NCBI RefSeq assembly: GCF_020178975.1
Contig: NZ_JAHXBU010000091.1
Coordinates: 62,001-126,000, forward strand
Direction: 5' to 3'
DNA length: 64,000 nucleotides
Origin: Cesiribacter sp. SM1
GTDB lineage: Bacteria; Bacteroidota; Bacteroidia; Cytophagales; Cyclobacteriaceae
Part shown: positions 17,112-25,272 of the stretch, one piece after another
How positions within the stretch are numbered: position 1 is the stretch's first letter
How the letters are laid out: the number at the start of each line of letters is the position of its first letter
Position numbers and translations under genes: made by a program
Notes under the pieces: generated by a model
The model's database searches: none
Told to the model about the DNA's origin: nothing
Seen by the model: the letters and a program-made list of their open reading frames with translations, nothing else

Positions 17112-18656
17112 CTATTTGCGCAGAAGTTTCCATTTGATGGAATACAAATCGAGCCGGCGCTGCTGCAGGTTGCGCACACTACCCTGGGTACGCAGCTTTT
17201 TGAGCAGGTCGAGATCGAGGTCTACAATGAGTGTAGTTTCGGTATTAGGGGTTGCTTCTGCCACAACGGCATCGTGCGGAAACGAAAAGTCTGAAGGTGA
17301 GAACACCGCCGACTGCGAATACTGAATATCCATATTTTCTACCCGGGGCAGGTTACCCACACTACCGGTAATGGCTACATAGCACTCATTTTCGATGGCA
17401 CGTGCCTGTGCACAACGGCGCACCCGCAAGTAAGCATTTTTGGTGTCTGTCCAGAAAGGTACGAACAGGATGTCCATGTTCTGCTCTGCCAGAATACGGC
17501 TCAGTTCCGGGAATTCCACATCATAGCAGATCAGTATGCCTATGCGACCTGCATCGGTTTCAAAAACACTTAGCTGATCGCCGCCCTGCATACCCCAGAA
17601 GCTAAACTCATCTGGTGTAATGTGCAGTTTGTACTGCATATCCATGGTACCATCCCGGCGGGCCAGGAAAGACACATTGTAAAGTTCTCCATCATTGTAC
17701 ATTGGCATGGATCCACAAATGATGTTGATGTTATAGCTTACAGCCATATTGAGCATTTCATCGCGGATACGCTCTGTAAAGTCCGAGAGCAAACGAACCG
17801 CATCAGGCGCATTTACTTCGTTGAACAGGGCCATCAGTGGTGCGTTGAAGAACTCGGGGAACATCACAAAGTCGGCATTGTAGCTACTTACCGTATCTAC
17901 AAAAAACTCTACCTGCTGCAGCAGGTCCTCTACAGAACGCACGCGGCGCATCTGCCACTGCACCAGCCCAGCGCGTACCAGTGATTTACGTCGGCCAAAG
18001 GCTTTGTCTTCTTCCTCGTAATACACATTGATCCACTCCAGCAGGGTTGCGTAGGCCTTACTGGCTTTATCATCCGGCATGTAGCGGGTCATTACCTTGC
18101 GCACGTGGAATTCGTTGGCCAGCTGAAAGCTTAGCACGGGATCATAAATCTCCTTTTTGCGTACTTTCTCAATGTACTGCTTTGGCGTTAGCTTTTTGTG
18201 GTAATTGGCATAACCCGGAATACGGCCACCGGCAATGATAGCACGCAGGTTCAGGTTTTCGCAAAGCTCCTTACGGGCGTCATAAAGGCGCCGGCCCAGG
18301 CGCATACCCCGGTAATCCGGATGCACAAATACATCGGTACCGTAGAGGGTATCACCCTCGGGGTCGTGGGTATCGAACTTGCCGTAGTTGGTAATCTGAT
18401 CGTAGGTATGCTGATCTCCAAAGTCTGAATAATCAACAATAATGGATAGTGCAGCGGCTACCAGCTTGCCCCTGTCTTCTATACAGATCTGCCCTTCCCT
18501 AAAAACCTTTAACAGGTTGGTAAGTTCTTTTTTGGTCCAGGCGCCACCTACTTTGGCGTAGACCATGTTCATGATTTCTTTTATATCGTCGTAATCCGAC
18601 AGCTTGATTGTTCGTAACTTTAATCTATGTTCTAATTCCTGATGATTCTCTACCAT
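17112..18656 (-). CDS. GNAT acetyltransferase-carbon-nitrogen hydrolase fusion
   Basis: A 514-residue two-domain protein. Residues about 1-215 are a GNAT N-acyltransferase domain, with the acetyl-CoA loop in VHPDYRGMRLGRRLYDAR. Residues about 225-514 are a nitrilase-superfamily amidase with all three catalytic positions: Glu268 in MFPEFF, Lys343 in QYKLHITPDE and Cys377 in ILICYDVEFPE. The same fusion occurs across Bacteroidota, Cyanobacteria and Proteobacteria, and its substrate is not established. No signal peptide is present, so it is cytoplasmic. It starts divergently from the penicillin acylase across 186 bp and lies 28 bp upstream of kdsC. Confidence 0.88.
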   Translation of the reverse strand: MVENHQELEHRLKLRTIKLSDYDDIKEIMNMVYAKVGGAWTKKELTNLLKVFREGQICIEDRGKLVAAALSIIVDYSDFGDQHTYDQITNYGKFDTHDPEGDTLYGTDVFVHPDYRGMRLGRRLYDARKELCENLNLRAIIAGGRIPGYANYHKKLTPKQYIEKVRKKEIYDPVLSFQLANEFHVRKVMTRYMPDDKASKAYATLLEWINVYYEEEDKAFGRRKSLVRAGLVQWQMRRVRSVEDLLQQVEFFVDTVSSYNADFVMFPEFFNAPLMALFNEVNAPDAVRLLSDFTERIRDEMLNMAVSYNINIICGSMPMYNDGELYNVSFLARRDGTMDMQYKLHITPDEFSFWGMQGGDQLSVFETDAGRIGILICYDVEFPELSRILAEQNMDILFVPFWTDTKNAYLRVRRCAQARAIENECYVAITGSVGNLPRVENMDIQYSQSAVFSPSDFSFPHDAVVAEATPNTETTLIVDLDLDLLKKLRTQGSVRNLQQRRLDLYSIKWKLLRK

Positions 18657-18842
18657 TCTTATGGATGTTAAAAATTATGGCTGATGGTGGTGTAAAAGTA
18701 CACAGCCTTTACCGTAAGTAAAACGGCAACAGCCTTTTCTAATAAACAATGCCGAAACAACTGCTTTTTGTTTTTATTCCAGCTATCTTAACTTTAATCA
18801 CAGCAAAAAAATTTTAGCTGGTATAGTCCAAAAACTCTGCCT

Positions 18843-21284
18843 ATGAAGCTCCTGCTCACTTTCATTAGTACGGTACTTTTAGTAATTGCGTTGGACAACC
18901 GTCTTGGGCAACTTCCCCCATTAGGCCGTTTCCTGGATCCTATAAACGGTTTTTATCAAAATGCAGTTCCGCCCGCTACTGCTTCAGATTCTGATTCTTA
19001 CAGTTTACCCCAGCTACAGCAACAAGCTTCTGTTCATTTCGATGAATTTATGATCCCCCATATAGAAGCTGCCACAGCACACGATCTGTATTTTTTACAG
19101 GGCTATGTAACTGCCAGCCACCGGCTATGGCAAATGGAGGTACAAACACATTTTGCTGCAGGCCGGCTAACCGAAATTCTGGGAGAAAACATGCTGGCCA
19201 CCGATCGCCTTACGCGCCGTAAAGGTTTGCCTGAAGGCGCAAAGGCTGCGCTGCAGGCCATGCTGCAGGATCCTGCCTCTGCCGAAGCAGTACAGGCCTA
19301 TGCCGATGGCGTGAATGCCTACATAGGCAGCCTCAAATACCACAGCCTGCCCTTCGAGTACAAGTTGCTGGATTACACTCCGGAAGACTGGACTCCCTAT
19401 AAATCTGCCCTGCTGCTGATGTACATGGCCGAAGACCTCTCGGGCTACGAAGTAGACCTGGAAAACACCAACCTGTTGCGACTGTTAGGGCAGGAAAACT
19501 TCAACCTGCTTTATCCTGACCGGCTTCCGGGTAGTGACCCCGTTATCCCTGCCGGCACGCCCTGGAATTTTGAGGCACAGCCGATTACCGTGCCGCCTGC
19601 AAATTATCCCGATCTTGCCATAACCGATACAATAGGGAAACCAGACCCTGCTAACGGAAGTAACAACTGGGCGGTAAGCGGCAGCAAAACAAGGAGCGGC
19701 AATCCTATTTTATGTAACGACCCGCACCTTTCACTCAACCTGCCCTCTATCTGGTACTCGCTGCAGCTGAAAGGTCCCGGTCAAAATGTGTATGGGGTTA
19801 GCCTGCCCGGTGCTCCAGGTATCGTCATAGGCTTTAACGACAGCATTTCCTGGGGAGTAACCAATGCCGCCAGGGATGTTAGGGACTGGTACCGGGTTCA
19901 GTTTAAAAACAACCAGCGCAACGAATATGCCTACAATGGCAATTGGAGAAAAGCCGATAAAAGGGTGGAAAAATTTAAGCTGCGCGATGGCTGGTTCTGG
20001 GAATCAAATGATCCCTTTTATGATACCATCGTGTACACACATCATGGACCGGTGGTCTACGATAAAAATTTTCCACAAAAAGAGGAACAACAAAGCTTTG
20101 CCATGCGATGGGTGGCGCACGAACCTGGCAACAGCCTGAAGGCCTTTCTATTGCTGAACAGAGCAAACAATGTGGAGGATTATATTGCAGCCTTGAGCCA
20201 TTATAAATCGCCGGGGCAAAACTTTGTGTTTGCTTCTGTAACTGGCACCATTGCCATGAAAGTGCAGGGAAGATACCCTGCAAAATGGAAAAACCAGGGC
20301 CGTTTTCTGATGGAGGGCAGCAAGCCGGAATATGAATGGCAGGGCTTTATACCAGATGAACAAAATGCGTTTGTTATAAACCCCGAGAGAGGCTTTGTAA
20401 GCTCTGCCAACCAGGTACCTGCAGACAGCACCTACCCCTATTATGTGTATGACCAAACCTATGAGCACTACCGTAACAGGCGCATCAATACAATACTACG
20501 GCAGCTGGATAGTGCAAGTGTACAAGACATGATGCAGCTGCAAAATGACAATTACCACCTCAGGGCTGCTGAAACGCTTCCCTGGATGCTCGGCAAGCTA
20601 AACACAAATTTACTGAAGCCTGATGAGCGCGAGGTGCTGCAACTGCTACAGCAGTGGGATTACGAGGCTACCGCAGAACAAACTGCTCCAACAGCCTACC
20701 ACATCTGGTGGAACGAGCTGCGCGACCTTACCTTCGATGAGCTTGATTCCCTGGAGGTAGCCGTTATCAAACCCTCTGATGCTGCAACAGCTTACTTCCT
20801 CCGGAACCACCCTGAACATCAGCTGATAGACATTGCCGGCACGCCGGAAAGAGAAAGCCTGCAGAATCTGCTGCTGCGTTCTTACAGGCAAATGGTCGAA
20901 AAGCTGGAAGAATGGGAACAAACAGAACAAACTGCTGCTACCTGGGGCAACTATAAAAAAAGCAGCATACGGCACCTTACTGGTCAGGAAGCCTTAAGCC
21001 ATGTAAACATGCAGATTAACGGCGGCCGTGGCATTGTTAATGCAAACAGTGGCCGCCATGGTGCCTCCTGGCGTATGGTGGTGGAGATGGGCACACCAGT
21101 ACAGGCCTGGGGCATTTATCCCGGAGGCCAGTCTGGTAATCCGGGCAGCCCCCACTATGATGATTTACTGGAATCATGGCGAAAAGGGGAATACAACAGG
21201 CTTTATTTTATGACACCTGCTACGCCTTTCAAAGACAAGATTATGTATACAAACACCTATTTACCCACCGCAGAAGAAAGATGA
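18843..21284 (+). CDS. Penicillin acylase family protein (Ntn hydrolase)
   Basis: An 813-residue exported Ntn-hydrolase. An N-terminal hydrophobic leader (LLLTFISTVLLVIAL) precedes the alpha-chain region. Autocleavage is expected before Ser273 in NGSNNWAVSGSKT, which gives the beta chain its N-terminal serine nucleophile. Further family motifs are NDPHLSLNLPSIWY, GAPGIVIGFNDSISWG and THHGPV. Members cleave beta-lactam side chains, N-acyl-homoserine lactones or other acyl amides; nothing here decides which. The last codons overlap the next gene by ATGA, so the two should be translationally coupled. Confidence 0.9.
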   Translation: MKLLLTFISTVLLVIALDNRLGQLPPLGRFLDPINGFYQNAVPPATASDSDSYSLPQLQQQASVHFDEFMIPHIEAATAHDLYFLQGYVTASHRLWQMEVQTHFAAGRLTEILGENMLATDRLTRRKGLPEGAKAALQAMLQDPASAEAVQAYADGVNAYIGSLKYHSLPFEYKLLDYTPEDWTPYKSALLLMYMAEDLSGYEVDLENTNLLRLLGQENFNLLYPDRLPGSDPVIPAGTPWNFEAQPITVPPANYPDLAITDTIGKPDPANGSNNWAVSGSKTRSGNPILCNDPHLSLNLPSIWYSLQLKGPGQNVYGVSLPGAPGIVIGFNDSISWGVTNAARDVRDWYRVQFKNNQRNEYAYNGNWRKADKRVEKFKLRDGWFWESNDPFYDTIVYTHHGPVVYDKNFPQKEEQQSFAMRWVAHEPGNSLKAFLLLNRANNVEDYIAALSHYKSPGQNFVFASVTGTIAMKVQGRYPAKWKNQGRFLMEGSKPEYEWQGFIPDEQNAFVINPERGFVSSANQVPADSTYPYYVYDQTYEHYRNRRINTILRQLDSASVQDMMQLQNDNYHLRAAETLPWMLGKLNTNLLKPDEREVLQLLQQWDYEATAEQTAPTAYHIWWNELRDLTFDELDSLEVAVIKPSDAATAYFLRNHPEHQLIDIAGTPERESLQNLLLRSYRQMVEKLEEWEQTEQTAATWGNYKKSSIRHLTGQEALSHVNMQINGGRGIVNANSGRHGASWRMVVEMGTPVQAWGIYPGGQSGNPGSPHYDDLLESWRKGEYNRLYFMTPATPFKDKIMYTNTYLPTAEER

Positions 21285-21661
21285 AACTGGCAATCAAAAT
21301 AGCCCTCATAGCATTTTTTAGCTTTTGGGCAGAACAAATATTCCCCTGGTGGTCGGCATTGGTGTGTGCTGCAGTAATCTCTGCGCTCATTCCTACCACC
21401 AGCTTAAGAGCCTTTATGAGCGGATTTACCGCGGTGGGTCTTCTATGGCTGGTGTGCGCCCTGATTTTTAGTGCGCAGACAGATTTTGTGCTAAGCAGCC
21501 GGGTGGCCAGCCTCTTTGGTGTGAACAGTTCAGCTTTTATTATCTTTCTAACCACCCTGATTGGTGGCATAGCCGGAGGTATGGGGGCCCTCTGCGGTAA
21601 CCAGCTAAGAAAAACAGTGCAGTACAAAGCTGCCTACAGGAGCCGGCATGCAGAATATTAG
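21281..21661 (+). CDS. Small polytopic membrane protein coupled to the acylase
   Basis: A 126-residue protein with about four hydrophobic helices (IKIALIAFFSFWAEQIFPWW, SALVCAAVISALIP, AVGLLWLVCALIF, FIIFLTTLIGGIAGGMGALCG). I set the start at the ATG at 21281, which overlaps the acylase stop in the form ATGA, and not at a frame opening further upstream inside the acylase. It resembles small uncharacterised Bacteroidota membrane proteins. Its position suggests a role linked with the acylase, such as membrane placement, but that is inference. Confidence 0.65.
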   Translation: MKLAIKIALIAFFSFWAEQIFPWWSALVCAAVISALIPTTSLRAFMSGFTAVGLLWLVCALIFSAQTDFVLSSRVASLFGVNSSAFIIFLTTLIGGIAGGMGALCGNQLRKTVQYKAAYRSRHAEY

Positions 21662-21765
21662 CTGCTTAGGCATTTAACAGATCCCTACCGGCATGATCTG
21701 GGCAGAGCAACGAGCAGCTGTTATTTGTTTGTTGCAAGCTAATGCCCGCTTACGGGCTGTGGGAG

Positions 21766-22287
21766 TTACCGCAGGGGCCAAATCCTGACACCAACAGCCT
21801 CGAAGGTGTAGGCAGTGTCTGGCTGCTGAATGGCTGCAATTTCTGCGGCCGATTTTCCAGCATCTTCAGCATAATGACGCTGCTCCTCCACACTGCTCAC
21901 TTCTCTTTTCAACACACCTTCCATTACCACCTGTTCTCCTTTCAGATCTTTGGGCACAAAAAAGCCATAGTCCTTGAAGGTAACACGCATGCTTTCTCCT
22001 GTTTCAAGGTCCACCGTCATCCAGCAGCCTTTTTTAGTACAGCTGGAAAGCGCTGTACCACTAAGGGTAAGGTACAGGGAATCCTGCTGCTGCAGAAGTA
22101 CCGGCACCTGGCTGGCTGGTTTCGCCTCTTCAGCAGAAATTTCTCTGCCATAACTGTTGGCAACAGGTGTATTCTGTAAAGCATTTGCTTCAGCAGCTGT
22201 TTCTTCTGTTGAGGCCTCGGTAGTTGCAGGGGTCTGGCAAGCCGCCACCAGGAGTAACAGCCCAAGGCTTAATACTGTGTTTTTCAT
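21766..22287 (-). CDS. DUF4920 lipoprotein
   Basis: A 173-residue lipoprotein. The N-terminus MKNTVLSLGLLLLVAACQ has a lipobox (LVAAC). A low-complexity Thr/Ala/Glu linker to about residue 38 is followed by the DUF4920 domain, recognisable by SYGREISAEEA, GCWMTVDLETGESMRVTFKD and the EVSSVEEQRHYAEDAGKS segment. The CxxxGCWM cysteines are characteristic. These proteins are often found with copper or cytochrome functions, and the function is unsettled. The gene is convergent with the acylase operon. Confidence 0.85.
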   Translation of the reverse strand: MKNTVLSLGLLLLVAACQTPATTEASTEETAAEANALQNTPVANSYGREISAEEAKPASQVPVLLQQQDSLYLTLSGTALSSCTKKGCWMTVDLETGESMRVTFKDYGFFVPKDLKGEQVVMEGVLKREVSSVEEQRHYAEDAGKSAAEIAAIQQPDTAYTFEAVGVRIWPLR

Positions 22288-22361
22288 GCAGCTAGTATAA
22301 CAGCCATATAGCTAATACCCAAGTGCTGAGGCATTTTTAATCATGTGCCGACAAAACATTT

Positions 22362-23117
22362 CTATGCAGCCTCCAGGGTAAGGCCATCCATGATGGCAAT
22401 TACCTGTTGCGCTACCGCCTGTTTTCTTAGCGAAAGAACATTCGGATCTGCAGAAACAGCGCTTAGTATATCCTGAAGATTATCAAGGGCTGCTTCCAGG
22501 GAATATAACTCCAGCAGGCGAAGGCTGCTTCTGTGCTTATGCCTCACCTGCTCTAAATAAACAGCATTATCGAGCCGGCCCAGCTGCAGATCGTGGAGCA
22601 ATTCCTGGCAGCTCTTTGCATAAAGGGCTGTTAACTGCTGCCGAAAAACAGGATCTTTTCCGCTGATAACATCCAGCCGCGCCTGCAGCTTATGGGGAGT
22701 ATCCTCCCCCACCGCTCCGGAAAGGTACTGCTGCAGCAGGTTCTTGAGCTGCTCGGGCATGTAGGGCACCTGCAGGCTATCAGTAAAAGGTCCGTTCTTC
22801 TCCCTTAAAGCCTGCAGGTTTGCAGAAAATGCTATGATGGGCGTGTGGTTATAATCCGGGATAAGCCGCCTGATCATCAGGGCAGCCTCTCTTCCACTCA
22901 TATCCGGCAGGCCCAGGTTCATCAGGATAAGGTTATAAGCTTTGGCAGATGCCATAGAAACTGCCTCCTGCCCGTTAACTGCACATGCCAGCCCGTAGCC
23001 CCAGCGTTTAATCAAACGCTCCGCCACCAGCCGGCTAACCCGGTTGTCTTCCACCAGCAGTATGCTTGCCTGCTGCTGGTTTAATGCGTTTGAAAATATA
23101 GGGACTGTTGCTGTCAA
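22362..23117 (-). CDS. Atypical response-regulator-like protein with receiver and Hpt-like domains
   Basis: A 251-residue protein. Residues about 18-130 form a receiver domain: acidic pair in LLVEDNRVSRLV, the ser/thr of IIAFSAN, and the C-terminal helix. The phosphoacceptor position in NLILMNLGLPDMSG is Asn67 instead of Asp, and the usual Lys-Pro is Val117-Pro. Residues about 150-250 look like a histidine phosphotransfer helix bundle, with a His in QVRHKHRSSLRLLEL. The start is a TTG at 23117 preceded by AGAAGGA, since no ATG exists before the domain and a stop lies upstream. It has no kinase partner nearby. Signalling without aspartate phosphorylation is inferred. Confidence 0.7.
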   Translation of the reverse strand: MTATVPIFSNALNQQQASILLVEDNRVSRLVAERLIKRWGYGLACAVNGQEAVSMASAKAYNLILMNLGLPDMSGREAALMIRRLIPDYNHTPIIAFSANLQALREKNGPFTDSLQVPYMPEQLKNLLQQYLSGAVGEDTPHKLQARLDVISGKDPVFRQQLTALYAKSCQELLHDLQLGRLDNAVYLEQVRHKHRSSLRLLELYSLEAALDNLQDILSAVSADPNVLSLRKQAVAQQVIAIMDGLTLEAA

Positions 23118-23696
23118 AATTATCCTTCTGTCACTTACTGCTACTTAAATGTAGCCTTCCCGGAGACTATTTCTTAAACGCAATTAGTACAAAAGACATG
23201 CCAGCATGTAAGAAATTAGCTGTTTCTTATGAATGGCGGCCAGTTTTAACATATATGCCTACCGTTCAATCAGACTGCCTCTTTTACAAAAGGCTTATAT
23301 GCCACAGCCAGACCTATAGTGGAAGAAGAAGCCGGTATCAATAAACTATTGTAATCCAATCTTTACACCTTAGATCCTGCATAAAAGCTGGTTTATAAAA
23401 GTACAGGCAGACATGCCTGCGTAAGAGTATAGGGGAAAGAAGAGCATAAAGGGAGAATGAGAAGCCGGTTTAAACCCTTTTTTAACCTCTCTTTCAAGAT
23501 TAAAACTCATGTTACAACATCAACCTACGGTATGTATATACTACTGATCCCGCTTAGAAAATCGCCAAAGTTCCGGCAAAGAAAAAGCCGGCAAAAAGCC
23601 GGCTCTGTAACATATACTGGTCATCATAAATTCTCAAACAGGAGTACTGCATTTAACATCTCTGCTATGCTGTAAAAAAGCCTGCACCAGGTATTT
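23118..23696. other. Gene-free 579 bp intergenic region
   Basis: No coding frame with recognisable features was found. It holds the terminator of the sugar-isomerase gene (23579-23604) and a short CAGGCA-TGCCTG hairpin at 23403-23418. The rest is AT-rich and unremarkable. Confidence 0.6.
23579..23604 (-). terminator. Rho-independent terminator of the leftward keto-sugar operon
   Basis: On the minus strand AGCCGGC, five T and GCCGGCT are followed by a T-rich tail (TTTTTC). It lies about 95 bp after the last gene of the five-gene leftward transcription unit. Confidence 0.75.
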
Positions 23697-24614
23697 TCAG
23701 ATCCTGAAATTTTTCATTGCCTCGGCGTTCTTACGGCTGCTCTCCATGGGAGAATCATTGTCGAAACGTTCCTGCTCCACAAAGAAGTACTCCATTCCGT
23801 TATTTTTAGCCACTTTAAGAATTGGCTGATAATCAATGGAGCCCTCGCCTATTACCGTAGAAGCATCTCCTTCTGTAGCACCTTTCATGCGATCTTTCAC
23901 GTGTCCCAGTTTGTACCTGCCCGAATGCTTCTTCAGCGAATCCTCTATGTTTCCACCACCTGCAGCAACCCAGTACATATCCAGTTCAAAGTCAACCAGG
24001 GCCGGATCGGTCTGCTCCAGTAAAAGGGTTTGTGGTACTACGCCCTCAATTTCCTTAAAGGTGTAATCGTGGTTGTGGTAAGCAAACTTAACACCATGCT
24101 TCTGGCAAATCTGTCCATACTCGTTAAAACGCTCTGCCATTCTTTTGAAATCATCCAGGCTTTGCTGCGGTCCTTCATAAGGATCGATCACATACTTCAT
24201 TCCGATTTCAGCAGCCTGCTGTGCCTTCATTTCAAGATTCTCTTTAACATTAGCATGGGTAGAGATGATCGTCATGCCCAGGCTCTGCAGATAATCACTG
24301 AACTCCTTATTGGTCATGCCCCAGAATATACCTTTGTCACCTTCAAAGCTTTCTATTTGCTTATACCCATAGGAAGCAAGCTTCTGCAGGGTTCCTTTAG
24401 GATCCTGGGCCATATCCTGCTTTACCGTCCACAGCTGAATGCCAAAATCGATCTGTGCACCATTGTTTGCAGTGGTACCGGCAGTACCGGTTGTATCGGC
24501 TGCAGCCTGCTGGTTATTATTAGTAGAGGAATCGCAGGAAATAAATGGCAGCACCAGGCCCGAAGCCAGTAAGGATGCACTTAATCTCAAAAATTCACGT
24601 CTGTTGTTTGACAT
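23697..24614 (-). CDS. Tat-leader sugar phosphate isomerase/epimerase (TIM barrel)
   Basis: A 305-residue exported AP-endonuclease-2-type TIM barrel. The leader MSNNRREFLRLSASLL is a twin-arginine signal and is followed by a lipobox-like LPFISC, so the protein is probably a folded periplasmic or membrane-anchored lipoprotein. Metal and substrate ligands are visible in FAYHNHDYTF, FELDMYWVAAGGG, GHVKDRM and FFVEQE. The family includes IolE/IolI and 3-keto-sugar lyases or epimerases. It is the last gene of the leftward unit, 58 bp after the GMC small subunit. Its exact reaction is inferred from context. Confidence 0.8.
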   Translation of the reverse strand: MSNNRREFLRLSASLLASGLVLPFISCDSSTNNNQQAAADTTGTAGTTANNGAQIDFGIQLWTVKQDMAQDPKGTLQKLASYGYKQIESFEGDKGIFWGMTNKEFSDYLQSLGMTIISTHANVKENLEMKAQQAAEIGMKYVIDPYEGPQQSLDDFKRMAERFNEYGQICQKHGVKFAYHNHDYTFKEIEGVVPQTLLLEQTDPALVDFELDMYWVAAGGGNIEDSLKKHSGRYKLGHVKDRMKGATEGDASTVIGEGSIDYQPILKVAKNNGMEYFFVEQERFDNDSPMESSRKNAEAMKNFRI

Positions 24615-24672
24615 AATGTTTTGGTTGCAAAAAAGATTGTTGGATTGAAATATTAATAAATTGCCCTTATCA

Positions 24673-25248
24673 CTAAATAGCCCAGGCTCTCATACCCTTT
24701 TCATAGGGAATGCATGCCTCATAACGCCCCGGTGTTTCTATGTACCTAAGGGCTTTGGTACTGCCAATTTCTGATGAAAAGTAGCCCAGGAGGGTTAACT
24801 CCTTCATCATCCGGAAATAATGTTCCGGTTCATCGTCAGTCTTTTTATTTCGCTCACTTACCAGCTCATCATTTAGCCTGGTCAGGTAAGCTTTCCGCTC
24901 TTCTGGCTTGCCTTCCATGAAAGAATGCCCGTATTCGTCCTCAAACCCCTCCTTCAGCGCTTCAAGTCCCTCTTTGAAACTTTTCTGATTCTCATCTGTG
25001 TAAACATCCAGCACCATCATGGCCATAAAAGAACCAATGCCTACAGCCTTAGCGCCCGGAGTGTCTGTTTCAGGAATGATTGTTTCCCCTACCTCATCGA
25101 GCAAGGCTACATCAGACTCAGTAAAGAGTTCATTTACCTGGCGTTCCTCCCTTTTTGTGTCGCAGCCAGTTAAAAACACCTCTGCACCAATCACAGCACC
25201 GCCCATCAGAAAGCTTACTGCTTTTAATGCCTCTCTTCTGTTCATCAT
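24673..25248 (-). CDS. GMC-oxidoreductase small subunit (gluconate 2-dehydrogenase subunit 3 family)
   Basis: A 191-residue protein with a Tat-type leader (MMNRREALKAVSFLMGG, then FLTGC). The mature part matches the gluconate 2-dehydrogenase subunit 3 family (LLDEVGETIIPETDTPGAKAVG and GYFSSEIG). This small subunit is the exported partner of GMC-type dehydrogenases such as gluconate, fructose and Caulobacter LacC glucoside 3-dehydrogenase. The GMC subunit has no leader of its own, so it should be exported as a complex through the Tat leader here. The genes are 24 bp apart. Confidence 0.9.
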   Translation of the reverse strand: MMNRREALKAVSFLMGGAVIGAEVFLTGCDTKREERQVNELFTESDVALLDEVGETIIPETDTPGAKAVGIGSFMAMMVLDVYTDENQKSFKEGLEALKEGFEDEYGHSFMEGKPEERKAYLTRLNDELVSERNKKTDDEPEHYFRMMKELTLLGYFSSEIGSTKALRYIETPGRYEACIPYEKGMRAWAI

Positions 25249-25272
25249 GATTGAATTTTTAGATGTGATTGG

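Noticed and set aside
17112-18656. Fusion caused by a frameshift joining two genes
   Set aside because: Both domains are complete and the same fusion is known widely.
23403-23418. CAGGCA/TGCCTG hairpin as terminator
   Set aside because: No T run on either side and no gene ends nearby.
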